This document shows positions 1-8,759 of a stretch of 64,000 bases of DNA, in pieces (the first letter of the stretch is position 1; each line of letters starts with the position of its first letter). Under the pieces are notes generated by a model that saw only the letters and a program-made list of their open reading frames with translations, was not told where the DNA came from and did not search any database. The stretch is from Oscheius tipulae. Taxonomy: Eukaryota; Nematoda; Chromadorea; Rhabditida; Rhabditidae. A program made the position numbers and the translations under genes. The stretch covers positions 2,232,001 through 2,296,000 of the forward strand of contig JASJZH010000006.1 of NCBI GenBank assembly GCA_037178975.1, written 5' to 3'.

Positions 1-578
1 ATTAAATATGACAGTAAGCATTACACTGGCCTCACCAAAACGTGTACTGTATGAGAAGTGATCTATATCCTTTGGTGACAGTAGTCGGTGTAAGTTTAAG
101 AATACAGAACAGGCTCAAAGTGGCAAGAGGTCCTGTGACACATGGTATATAGTGAAGAGCGGATACATTGACTCTTCAATATCCACAAGGCACTACAAGT
201 GTATGAATACTCAACAAGGAGTCTAATGTGGAAGATAGCGGGAGCACGAATCAGCAGAAGTTAAAGACTGTTTTCCGCGGTAAAATGCACCTGCAGGTAT
301 GTTAGATTCAAGAGATCAATTAGCACGTGTTTACAGTCTGTCTCCGTACCCAATTTTAGAGTTAGAGTGTGCTCGCTACAGTATTAAAAACGGCAAATGG
401 CCAAGCAAAAGACAGAGATACCATGTAGATCACTCTTCCATACTTTCCAGTCTCCACACTTAACTTATAAAATGTTTTAAAAATGAGCCTCAGCCTTTTG
501 TAAGAAAAAAAACGGAGAAATCTCAATGTTGACACGTTTAAAAGTTTAACTACTACCGAAGTCAGTCTAAGGTAAGCA

Positions 579-974
579 TTGGAGGCTGAAATGAAACCAC
601 GGAAGACAGAACACAATCAATGCCTGCTGCTAAGAACTTCAACATCTGATTCGAACGATCTTTCGAAAAAAATATTTATCAACCCAAATGAATTGGATTC
701 AAGTGATGTCTTCGTGCCTCCTTTCTCCGATAAGTCGCAATATTTTGAAGCTCAACGATATCTACCTCAAGCATTTACTCGTTCAGTCTTTGTTTCATTT
801 CGCCGGACGATATCTGAAAGCCTATTTGTTTGTGTTAGAAGTGTGAGAAAGCTACCTTTGAAGAAACCAGTGCCCCACATGATCAGTCCGAGAGAGACAC
901 TAACCAAGAAGAGATGCAGATTGTTAGCTTTCCACGCACTCCAAAGAGCCACAACTGTTTTGACAATAAAGTAG
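579..974 (+). CDS. Unsupported 131-aa open frame, possible single-exon gene
   Basis: An uninterrupted frame of 131 codons starting with ATG. I recognise no domain, signal peptide or membrane segment. The product is Ser/Lys/Arg rich with no low-complexity bias. No splice signals or same-strand partner nearby support it. It may be a chance frame; it is listed because nothing else accounts for the first 1.3 kb of the window. Confidence 0.12.
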   Translation: MEAEMKPRKTEHNQCLLLRTSTSDSNDLSKKIFINPNELDSSDVFVPPFSDKSQYFEAQRYLPQAFTRSVFVSFRRTISESLFVCVRSVRKLPLKKPVPHMISPRETLTKKRCRLLAFHALQRATTVLTIK

Positions 975-1828
975 ACGTCATTTTTCTTAGCTTTGCATAC
1001 TGTTGATAGAGAAATAGCTCACCAGACGAACAAGCTCTTTGTGGGTCATCTGTTGAAAATGTAGATTAGAATGTTGGTGGAAAAGCATGCCAGCCAGAAG
1101 TGGGGTCAGTTGACAAGAAGGAGAATGTAGTGAATGTGAGACACCTTTTAGCATTTGACATGTTATTCGCAGGCCAAATGGCTTGTTCTCAGTTTAGACC
1201 ATTACCAGAAGAAATTGGTTGCAGATTCGAAAAGGCTACAGTGAATTCTAGACAACTGGTTGAGAGAAAGTACTTACTTTCATGCAACATGAACAAAAGT
1301 ACATACCGAACGAAACGATAGCATGTGTTCAACTTTCAGGAAAGTGAATCATATCTGCTATGTTCGGTCGAAATGATTCGCGCAGTATGCATCATGGACG
1401 ATTCACTCTCGCAGAACACGAAAAGACTGAAGGGAAGTCTCCTAGCTTTAATTTTTTCTGCCGCATCTGCCAGACATTGTTTGTTTCTTGTATGAAACAG
1501 TATGTTTTTAGAGAATAGTACATACTGCCTTTTTTCTGTAATATCTGCCGAGCATTGGTCATACATTTCTTGAGATAAGCAGTGTACCTGGGCAGCTCGA
1601 GCCAGTTTTTGACCTGTCGACCAGCTTGGCTCGATTGGGCCTTTCGAGCGGCTCGGTTCAAGCAATTGGGTGGGTTGCCTTAGACTACGGTATACTATCC
1701 CAAACACCTTGGGTCGAGCAGCTTGGCTCGTTTGTTCTTCGCGCCTGCTGGTTTTAAACTTATGAGCCTATTTTATTAAAGATCTGACGTCTAAGTCTGT
1801 CTGTTTGTGTGTCGCCTTGCTCGCAAGG

Positions 1829-1965
1829 GCTGACAGAAGCTGACAAAAGTTGACATAGGCTGATATAAATTGACCTTAGTTGACAGAAATTAACTTAAGC
1901 TAACATAAGCTGACAGAGGGTGACAAGGTGATAAAACCTGACTTAAGCTGCCAGGAGCTGCCATT
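1829..1965. repeat. Degenerate 10-bp tandem repeat
   Basis: About ten consecutive 10-bp units follow a consensus close to GCTGACATAA (for example GCTGACAGAA, GCTGACAAAA, GTTGACATAG, GCTGATATAA, GTTGACAGAA, GCTAACATAA) with exact 10-bp spacing to about 1928. The phase then degrades to about 1965. The array sits between two segments rich in AGCTCGGCTCGAG-like palindromic words (about 1590-1740 and 2030-2120). The 10-bp period is close to one DNA helical turn. No coding role is visible. Confidence 0.8.
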
Positions 1966-2154
1966 TTAGCGCTATCAACTCTTTAATTTCTTTATATGGC
2001 CATACTGGTATGGAAAATTCGCTCCGGCTCAAGCGGCTCTGCTCAAACAAGTCAGCCGAGCAGCTCGGCTCGAGTATTTCGACTGAGCTGTTCGAGCTTA
2101 CGGCTCGGAGACCCTCTTCGTGCCAGTTCGAATACGGCTTACTGTTAATGATGT

Positions 2155-2238
2155 GGTTCAATAGTTTCTATCATATTCGTCACTATTATAACAATCATAA
2201 ATAAATTGTAAGGTCGATAAGCGACAGTCTGAGTCATT
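2155..2238. repeat. Direct repeat, left copy (about 80 bp)
   Basis: This segment, from GTTCAATAGTTT to GACAGTCTGAG, recurs in the same orientation at 4041-4118 with a few substitutions and small indels. Both copies contain AATAAATTG followed by GGTCGATAAGCGACAGTC. The pair encloses the LHPP-like gene. It could be a shared 3' end of a mobile element or a local duplication. Confidence 0.75.
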
Positions 2239-2402
2239 CTAAATCAACCATCTCTCTGTTTCGTGCCCCAAATTTGCTGGCCCGTTTTCCTCGATTTTGA
2301 TGCCGTTTGCGGGCGCTCTGTTTCATATAGAATATTTTCTAACTGATAATGGGAAAAGGATTGATCAGAAGGAAACACGCGCTTCCTACTGATTTCGTGT
2401 CA

Positions 2403-3448
2403 ATGATGACTTTCCGCCCCGCCGGATTTCTAATTGACGCCACCGGCGTTCTCTACGACTCAGAATCAGGCTCAGATGGCATTCCTATTTCCGGTTCAAT
2501 TGAAGCGATTCAAGAGTGAGTTCTGTTCTGTTAAGGGCCGCATCATTCTCGTCTCTGCAATTGAGGAAACTAAAACCTATTTCAGATTGAAAGACCGTTG
2601 CATTCCGTTCAAAATTCTCTCCAACGCCTCTACCAAAACACCCAAGGAATTTGTGGCTAAGCTCGTAAGATTAGGATTCAAGTAGGGCATTCTGTGCATC
2701 AAAGCTTTTGTTTTCAAGACTAGAATTAGACGATGTCATGAGTGCGATCCCGGCAGCTAAGCAGTATTGTCAGCGCAATAATCTTCGACCGGCCTGTTTT
2801 GTGGGCAAGGGTGAGCGAACTTTTTACGAGAAAAGAAAGGTGTTCAGATGTGAAAGAGTTCTTTGCTGACATTCACACTGAAGATGTCCCAGACTGTGTT
2901 CTCTTGTCTTATTTAGATGACGATTTCTCGTACAAAAACATGGAGAACATGGCAAGGATTCTTAGTGGTATGGAAAAGCCGCTTTTGATCACTGTCGGCA
3001 ACGGGTGAGTACAAGACGCGAATCAACAACAAGCATGCGGTGCAGGAAACTCTTCAAGAGAACGACTGGTTTCTTTTTGGATGTTGGAACCTTTGCCCAC
3101 ATACTGGTTCACGCCACAGGCTGCGAGCAGGTGGTTATGGGAAAACCTAGCCCGGCGTACTTCCAGGCAGGACTGCACAACTTAAATTTAGAAGCTCATG
3201 AGGTAGGAAGTTTATTTTTCACAATGTATAGTCGTAAAGGTGATCATGATTGGAGACGACTACGAAGGAGACATTGTCGGAGCCCACGCGAATGGTATCA
3301 AGGCAGTCCTGGTGAAAACTGGAAAATATAGGTATATAATCCACACAAGGAAAACAATAAAGATTTCAGGTCATCAACTCAGATTCTCAAAGAGCCGTAC
3401 ATGGTTGCTAACAATTTGAAAGCTGCCATTGACTACTTCATGATCTAA
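2403..3448 (+). CDS. LHPP-like phospholysine phosphohistidine inorganic pyrophosphate phosphatase (HAD superfamily)
   Basis: Seven exons read as 2403-2515, 2586-2681, 2719-2810, 2848-3004, 3046-3202, 3240-3331 and 3370-3448. The introns are 70, 37, 37, 41, 37 and 38 bp, and the sum is exactly 262 codons (261 aa, against about 270 in vertebrate LHPP). HAD motif I reads LIDATGVLYDS near the N-terminus, motif II is ILSNASTK, the conserved Lys lies in MGKPSPAYF and the acidic motif is MIGDDYEGDIVGA. Family members hydrolyse inorganic pyrophosphate, phospholysine and phosphohistidine in the cytosol. LHPP and its HDHD2 paralogues are close, but the DxTGVLYDS signature favours LHPP. An in-frame ATG at 2349 would add 18 residues; I chose 2403 because it gives the usual short lead before motif I. 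No frame defects are seen. Confidence 0.92.
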
Positions 3449-5459
3449 CACATATATTAAGCAATCTCTCTCATTCTCTCATGTATTTGTCGTCTATATT
3501 TTGAAAATGAATTATTGACTAACTACCATTAGTTGTAAACGTGAACAGGCGAGCAGCACTTCAAATGTTCTCGGCGTCTGCACGTCTCTTCACTGTTGCC
3601 GCTATCTCTTGCTGCTGGGCCTCCCCTGAATATGGTGTCTTTCTCTGCCGTTTTTCCATCCCGCCTCCTAATGCTTGTTCGCTGGGGAAGTAGGGGCTAG
3701 CTGAGAGGAGGGCCCTTGAAAGGTACTATTTTGAAATCTCTCCATCTGGTTGGTTTTAGAATCCGATGTCGAAGACTTTCAGGATGAAGAACAATCGTCC
3801 AAGTTCCATGAGCAAGGTTTGTGGGTGTTATTCTTCTTGAAATCAACAGTTCCTTATAGTTTCTGTCCAGAACCAACTTCAGTATCGACGTTTTCTTGAA
3901 GAAGTCGAGACTGGTGTGTTGCGTTATGAACACAGTCAGTTTCCCAGACATCCCCTAGAGATTTTTCTCTACTAACGGAACAACGGAACCATTTTCCGAA
4001 GCATATACTCCGCGGATGGTTTTTGTTAAAGTACAATGTAGTTCAATAGTTTGTATAATATTTGTCACTAAATAATCAAGAATAAATTGAAGGGTCGATA
4101 AGCGACAGTCTGAGCCAGTCACTTATTCCGTCTCACTTGGGGATCTTCCAGCCAGTCTTTATTTCTTGGATAGATGTTAGAGCTAACCAGCTGAAATGGC
4201 ATACCTGCAGATGACAAAACGTATTTGTTTACGTGAACGATGCTGCCGTACGGACAGCTAGATGATACCTATGAATCCTCCAAGCATAGGCTTAAAAGAT
4301 GCGGTTTATTCTAGCTTTTTTTTTCGATCTTCACAGAGACGTTTTCAGACGATCAAAATGGGACATACATCTGTTCAGCCACCGCCGCCCCTACAAGGAA
4401 AAGATGGCTTCCACAGCAGGACCCTTATCAAGTTCTGCAGCTTCTCCTACCTCTTCAACAGCGATAGCGATTAAACTGTGTGAGATCATATTGACCAAGG
4501 AAGCGCTAATAGTATCCACAACATCCAACAACTTTTAAATTTCTCCAGTGCGGGAAACTTTTTTTTTTTGATTTTGAAGAAAGAAGAAGAATGAAAAGAT
4601 TTGTCCTGTCGCGGGATAGTCATCACAAATCAAAAAAGCTGAGGATAACAAAAAGGTTGTTCGTAGGGCAGATGGCTATTATAAGATGGTAGTTTATTGT
4701 GAGTTGAGAGTCTGTCTGCGTCTATCCTACGATATGTTACCGTTCACTAACAGCTCGAATACTAGTTTATTGATTGGGGTATAGGGAGATATAGGAGGCA
4801 CACATAATTACAGCGAAAAAGCCACACACTCACACACGAACACTAAAGACAAAGGGATCCTCCTCTTGGAGGCGGGGAATCTGGTCAAAGTCGGGAGCGG
4901 CACTCCCCAGACAAAAAGATATCGGTCTTGGCCTCCCGGTATGGGTTCAAGAACTTACGGTCGGTAGTTTCTAACTGGACTTTACGAACATGATCGAGTA
5001 CCCGCACAGCTGATCCACGGTATAGTCTTTTGGATCAACTGGGCGCCTCCGCCGCCAAGTCCGCGCGCTAGAGAGCGCTGGTCACACTTAAACGTGAGCC
5101 CAGAGTCTCACGCCAGAGGTGGGCCCAGGCTTCTACGACCACTCAGGGCGCGCCCGTCCAGTTTCTACGAAACTTGGTGTAATTTCGTTCTTGAGTCAAA
5201 GTGGTTTATGGTTTTGGTTGGTTATTGGCTACAGTGACATCAAAACGAGAAAGTACTAACAAAAGGAAGGTCTAAATAAGAACAGTAGTTCAACGAAGTG
5301 TCTTCTTCCTTGACGGTGATGTTATTCTAAAAAGTGATTAAAACTCAATTTTTGTGGTATCGGTTGCAAAAGGAAACATAATACTGACAAGGTTATCGTC
5401 TCTAGCCAGGTCACGAGAGGGTGAAAGGTCTCGAAAAATATAAAGACTAGGTTTTCAGG
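3449..5459. other. Non-coding interval, no gene supported
   Basis: About 2 kb downstream of the phosphatase gene. It contains the right-hand direct repeat (4041-4118) and several open frames of 60-84 codons without recognisable domains or consistent splice partners. The region 4740-5200 is richer in G and C. I looked for LTR-like terminal structure belonging to the gag region to the right and could not recognise any. Confidence 0.5.
4041..4118. repeat. Direct repeat, right copy (about 80 bp)
   Basis: Same orientation as 2155-2238 and similar along its whole length, including the block GGTCGATAAGCGACAGTC. The spacing between copies is about 1.9 kb, and the LHPP-like gene lies between them. 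Confidence 0.75.
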
Positions 5460-5900
5460 TTAGTGTTTAGTTAAGACCGTGGAGGCTGCTGTGGTGTGGG
5501 CCCCCGCATCGCTTGCAGACAACTTTACTGTAGCAGTTGAATGACTACTATCGGTACATTTGGTACAATGGTTCTTGTCTGTAAGCAAGTAAAATCTGGT
5601 TCTGGGTGAGCTAATACGGTGCAGTCTTGGCTGCGATGTGGTCCTGTACAGTATACACATGGTTTAGGAGTGAGAGCTTTCTTGTACGGGTTGGGACGAA
5701 ATGTGCGGCTGTTTTGACGGTCTGGCTTTTTTGTGTCCCCCGAATGAGATAATGGTCATGTCTTTGTCAATCTTTTCCATTGTTAACCGTAATCTCTCAA
5801 CGGTCTTCTTCTTTATAAAACTAGCTTGACTACAGCCGTTCAAAAAATCATACAATATCTCATTTAGTCTAGACAACAATCTCAGTGGTATTAGTTTCAT
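5460..5900 (-). pseudogene. Decayed second gag-like fragment with nucleocapsid-type zinc knuckles
   Basis: Frames on the minus strand, broken by at least two shifts, carry gag-like features: a TVERLRLTMEKI segment like the end of a capsid region, then a CCHC-type knuckle CVYCTGPHRSQDC (about 5640), then in another frame NHCTKCTDSSHST (about 5560), as in the second knuckle of Pao-type gags. It lies downstream of the intact gag ORF on the same strand but has a different knuckle sequence, so it is not that gene's own continuation. I infer a remnant of another Bel/Pao-type element. No reverse transcriptase, RNase H or integrase motif was found nearby. Confidence 0.55.
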
Positions 5901-5983
5901 TCTGGCATGGTTTTCGGTGCTGGCAAATAGTTATTTAACTGGGGTTCCAGACTCTACTGATGGTATTGGGTTATGTATTGGGC

Positions 5984-7813
5984 CTATATTTTGGTGAGAT
6001 TGACTCGTCTACCTGATCTATTTGACCCACGTGAGTTTGATCGATGCGGTTGACGAGGGTCTCTCCTCGGCTGTCGACTCGCAGATCTTCTCCGCTGGTA
6101 ACTTCGTCCACGTTGTTGCGAACTGTGTCTGGAGTCTCTACTGTAGCTTCTATCCCGCTTCTTCTCGTAAGATCTGCGGTGAGCTGAACCTGAACGAGAT
6201 TTAGACCGTCCCTGGTAATGGTCACGGTTTCTGGAATAGCTCCGTCGTCTTTCCCGGTCTGAACCTCTCGATCCGTCACGACTATAGATTCTGTCGCGAC
6301 TATAGCCTCTGTGTCTGCTAGCGGATCGGTCCATCCTTTTGTCGTAATGGGTGGTACAAATGAGACTGTTATGCGGCTGTTGACAGTAGTCACAATTTTT
6401 TGCTTTACATCTGTTAGCCGTGTGGTTTGGGCTAAAACATTTGAAACATAACATAAGGTATTGGATACGGTCTCTTTTGTCTCTAACATCCTTGTATTGG
6501 AAGCATTTGTCAATGGTATGGTTGTCTTTCTTGCAAGCAGGGCAAAAGTCTCTTGTTTCCTTGTTGTATGTCTTGCTGTGTAAAACTGTTTGTTCCACAC
6601 TGGGTTCTATGGTCGTGTCTCCGTCTATTTCGAGCAAAATCTCATCTTCAAGAGATTTCAAATATTGTTCAATGGTATATTTGTTTCCGTTCTGGAATTC
6701 TTGGCGGTGGACTTCCTTTCTAATAGCGTGTGGGAATTTGCTTCCAACTAGAGTTTTGAGACGGTTCGTGTCAATGGTTTCTCCGCTAATTTTTAGGCGC
6801 TGTAATAGAGCCTGCACTTGGTTCATGGTTGATCGGAGCGATTTCACGTCCATAGTAGCTTTCGGGACGCTGTCCAGAGACTGGTTCAACAGTGTGGTTT
6901 GGGTTCTCTGGTCTCCGTAGAGTTTTCCAAGTCTGGTTAAAGCTAATTGATAGTTTTCTGCTCTGAGTGGGTAAACAGTGGTAGCCTGGTAGGCTTCGCC
7001 TTTTGTCGCGCTCAATAAATACGAGAATTTCTCAACAGTGGAGAGACCAGGGTTTCTGTCGACTATTTCGGTAAAAACTTCTTTATAGGAGTGTGGTGCC
7101 ACTGGTGTTGTAATTGGGTTACTGTAAGCGTTATTGGTTCTTATCGGTTGCCCTAAACCATTATGAGCAATTTGGGGTTGGGCTTGGGGAGTCGCATAAC
7201 TAGTAAAAGGACTGCCAAAATTATTGGCAGCTGGTGTCATCGGTTGGACAGGTGCAGGGTTTGGAGCTGAAACTTGGGGTTGAGTTTTGATATTATTATG
7301 ACTTGGTTGTTCAGTTTTTGGTTCAAACTGACGTGAGGACGACCTGTCGTTATCGGCCTCTCTTCTCTGAAAGTGTATGGCATCCATAACTACTTCCTTT
7401 TGACCGATCAATTCGACAAGTCTTTGGTCGAGAGCTATAGTGGCTTCGTCGGCTTGTTCTAAGTAAAGTTCGATTTCATGCTCAGCTGTGTGCGCTTCTA
7501 TTTGGTTTATGGTAAAGGTTGATTTTTCTACGTTCTCTCCGCTCTCAAAGGAAAAGGCTAGGACGGTACCTTTTTCTTGGAACTCGGTCATTTTCTGTTT
7601 AGAGGTCTCCAATTGTTCAATAACTTTCTCAACTTTCTTAGTATTGGTGGTAATGTAAGCGTGTTGCTCTTCTAGGTTCTCGGGAAAGTCCCATGGTGCC
7701 CGAAATTGGTCAGCCAATAGGATCTGGCTCTTCAAGTTTTTGACTAGTTTGGTTAAAGAGGTTTTTATGCCAGCCAAACTCCGGGTCTCAGCCGGACTGA
7801 GAGGGCTTGCCAT
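5984..7813 (-). CDS. Intact Bel/Pao-type Gag-like protein with an SR-rich C-terminal tail
   Basis: A single uninterrupted frame of 609 codons. The N-terminal part is helical and charged, typical of Pao-family Gag, followed by a Pro/Gln/Asn-rich spacer (around residues 185-240) and a capsid-like part (KFSYLLSATKGEAYQ and following). Three zinc knuckles then occur: CPACKKDNHTIDKC and CFKCFSPNHTANRC (both CX2CX4HX4C) and CDYCQQPHNSLIC (CX2CX3HX4C). The last 120 or so residues are Arg/Ser dipeptide rich, like an SR protein tail. Gag binds RNA and assembles particles. No protease, reverse transcriptase, integrase or LTR was recognised in the window, so this is either a defective element with an untouched gag or a gag gene kept by the host. 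The first ATG has no longer upstream frame. Confidence 0.75.
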   Translation of the reverse strand: MASPLSPAETRSLAGIKTSLTKLVKNLKSQILLADQFRAPWDFPENLEEQHAYITTNTKKVEKVIEQLETSKQKMTEFQEKGTVLAFSFESGENVEKSTFTINQIEAHTAEHEIELYLEQADEATIALDQRLVELIGQKEVVMDAIHFQRREADNDRSSSRQFEPKTEQPSHNNIKTQPQVSAPNPAPVQPMTPAANNFGSPFTSYATPQAQPQIAHNGLGQPIRTNNAYSNPITTPVAPHSYKEVFTEIVDRNPGLSTVEKFSYLLSATKGEAYQATTVYPLRAENYQLALTRLGKLYGDQRTQTTLLNQSLDSVPKATMDVKSLRSTMNQVQALLQRLKISGETIDTNRLKTLVGSKFPHAIRKEVHRQEFQNGNKYTIEQYLKSLEDEILLEIDGDTTIEPSVEQTVLHSKTYNKETRDFCPACKKDNHTIDKCFQYKDVRDKRDRIQYLMLCFKCFSPNHTANRCKAKNCDYCQQPHNSLICTTHYDKRMDRSASRHRGYSRDRIYSRDGSRGSDRERRRSYSRNRDHYQGRSKSRSGSAHRRSYEKKRDRSYSRDSRHSSQQRGRSYQRRRSASRQPRRDPRQPHRSNSRGSNRSGRRVNLTKI

Positions 7814-8148
7814 TGGCTAGCCCTTTAAGGGAAGGATAAAAGATATAAGCGTCTATGCCAACTGCTTGGCGGTGCTGTGACTGAGGTATTTACACAGGCG
7901 GTTGCTCTCATGGGTGTGATATATTCGGTTAATTATGAGGGTCTTCGTGGTATTATTACACTATGCCCACCACTAATCCAATACGATCCGCTGATTAATA
8001 GTATTCTGGACTATTGTCAGCCGTAACATATGCCAATCCCTACGACAGAAGATCAAAATTACAACATAAAGATCGGCCTTTACGATATCCTAAATCGTAG
8101 TAGTTACGTCCTATCTTCTCATGAGATAGCAGTCAAAGCCTAAATATA
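7814..8148. other. Upstream region of the gag ORF, no LTR recognised
   Basis: This is the minus-strand leader of the gag-like gene. An element of this kind should have a primer-binding site and 5' LTR here. I could not match any part of it to 3450-5460, where a partner LTR would be expected, so the element boundaries remain undefined. Confidence 0.4.
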
Positions 8149-8252
8149 AAGATGCTGGGAAAAATGGGAAAATTTGTTCTTCGCGCGCAAACGCCGAGCT
8201 TCGGGCGTTCAAACCGAGGTGCCGCTATTCGCTGGGAATGGACTATATAGTT
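8149..8252 (+). repeat. Truncated copy of a dispersed element (right end)
   Basis: It shares AAAAGATGCTGG, TTCTTCGCGCG and a block from TTCAAAC to CTATATAG (with TGCCGCTATTCG) with 44683-44785, the right end of a MITE-like element there. Only the right end is present. It stops about 60 bp before a tRNA gene. An extra stretch GCAAACGCCGAGCTTCGG is inserted relative to the other copy. Confidence 0.75.
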
Positions 8253-8313
8253 GGACCATTTATGAGGAGAATTTTTGGAGAAAAAGTAAATAGAAATGTG
8301 TGTAAAAAGCAAA

Positions 8314-8399
8314 TGCCCCCACGCGGGATTGAACCACGGACCTTTGGTTCTCCTTGCACTGCATACAAGACCAACGCTCTACCACTGAGCTATAAGGGC
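8314..8399 (-). tRNA. tRNA-Thr(UGU) with a 14-nt intron
   Basis: Read on the minus strand, a full cloverleaf forms. The acceptor stem GCCCTTA pairs with TGGGGGC (two G-T pairs), the D arm is GCTC-AGTGGTA-GAGC, the anticodon stem is TTGGT/ACCAA, and the T arm is CGTGG-TTCAATC-CCGCG. The discriminator A is at 8314. The anticodon loop reads CTTGTA before the intron, giving UGU (8365-8367), and the intron occupies 8350-8363, one base 3' of the anticodon as in canonical nuclear tRNA introns. CCA is not encoded. A nuclear-type intron and A/B boxes (TAGCTCAGTGG, GGTTCAATCC) agree with a eukaryotic Pol III gene. Confidence 0.93.
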
Positions 8400-8759
8400 G
8401 CCGAGAGAGACGCGCTCCCCAGGTGGCCTCAATCGAAAAGAGTGCATACACACCGTCGGCATTATTATTAGACGAGAAAATCAATACGCTGAAAACCCTT
8501 GTCGGTTATTTGTCCGACAGTAAGCAAGAGATGGTTTAAAGTTGTTTTCGCGTGTGAAATTCAAATCTTCCAAAAAGATGGGTAAACGATAAAATCTTAA
8601 GGAACGTTTGTCAAAATGAAGTAGACTTATAGAATTCTAGAAAAAAAACTACAAGAGAAGGTGACGCTAGGGAGTTAATTAGAACGAAAAGGGAACGAAT
8701 AGCATGTTCGGATTTTAATGAGACACCCACGGGTTCGCCAGAGGATATTTATCGACGAG
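8400..8759. other. Intergenic, nothing recognised
   Basis: AT-rich spacer between the tRNA gene (5' flank) and the 3' end of the next minus-strand gene. No conserved element, repeat or plausible exon was seen. Confidence 0.5.

Noticed and set aside
5664-5900. Retroviral-type aspartic protease reading of a minus-strand frame containing LNGCSQASFI
   Set aside because: The D[ST]G signature is absent and the segment is followed by gag-type knuckles rather than reverse transcriptase, so a capsid-end fragment of a second gag fits better.
5971-6600. 209-codon minus-strand frame overlapping the gag gene
   Set aside because: It is the alternate frame of the repetitive Arg/Ser-coding and knuckle region of gag and shows no domain.
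6420-6920. 166-codon plus-strand frame
   Set aside because: Antisense to the intact gag gene, with no domain and strong codon bias from the opposite strand.
7814-8148. 5' LTR of the gag element
   Set aside because: No matching sequence was found on the other side of the gag region and no convincing primer-binding site; not called.
8238-8484. Open frames of 74-77 codons over the tRNA gene on both strands
   Set aside because: They are chance frames through a structured tRNA gene.
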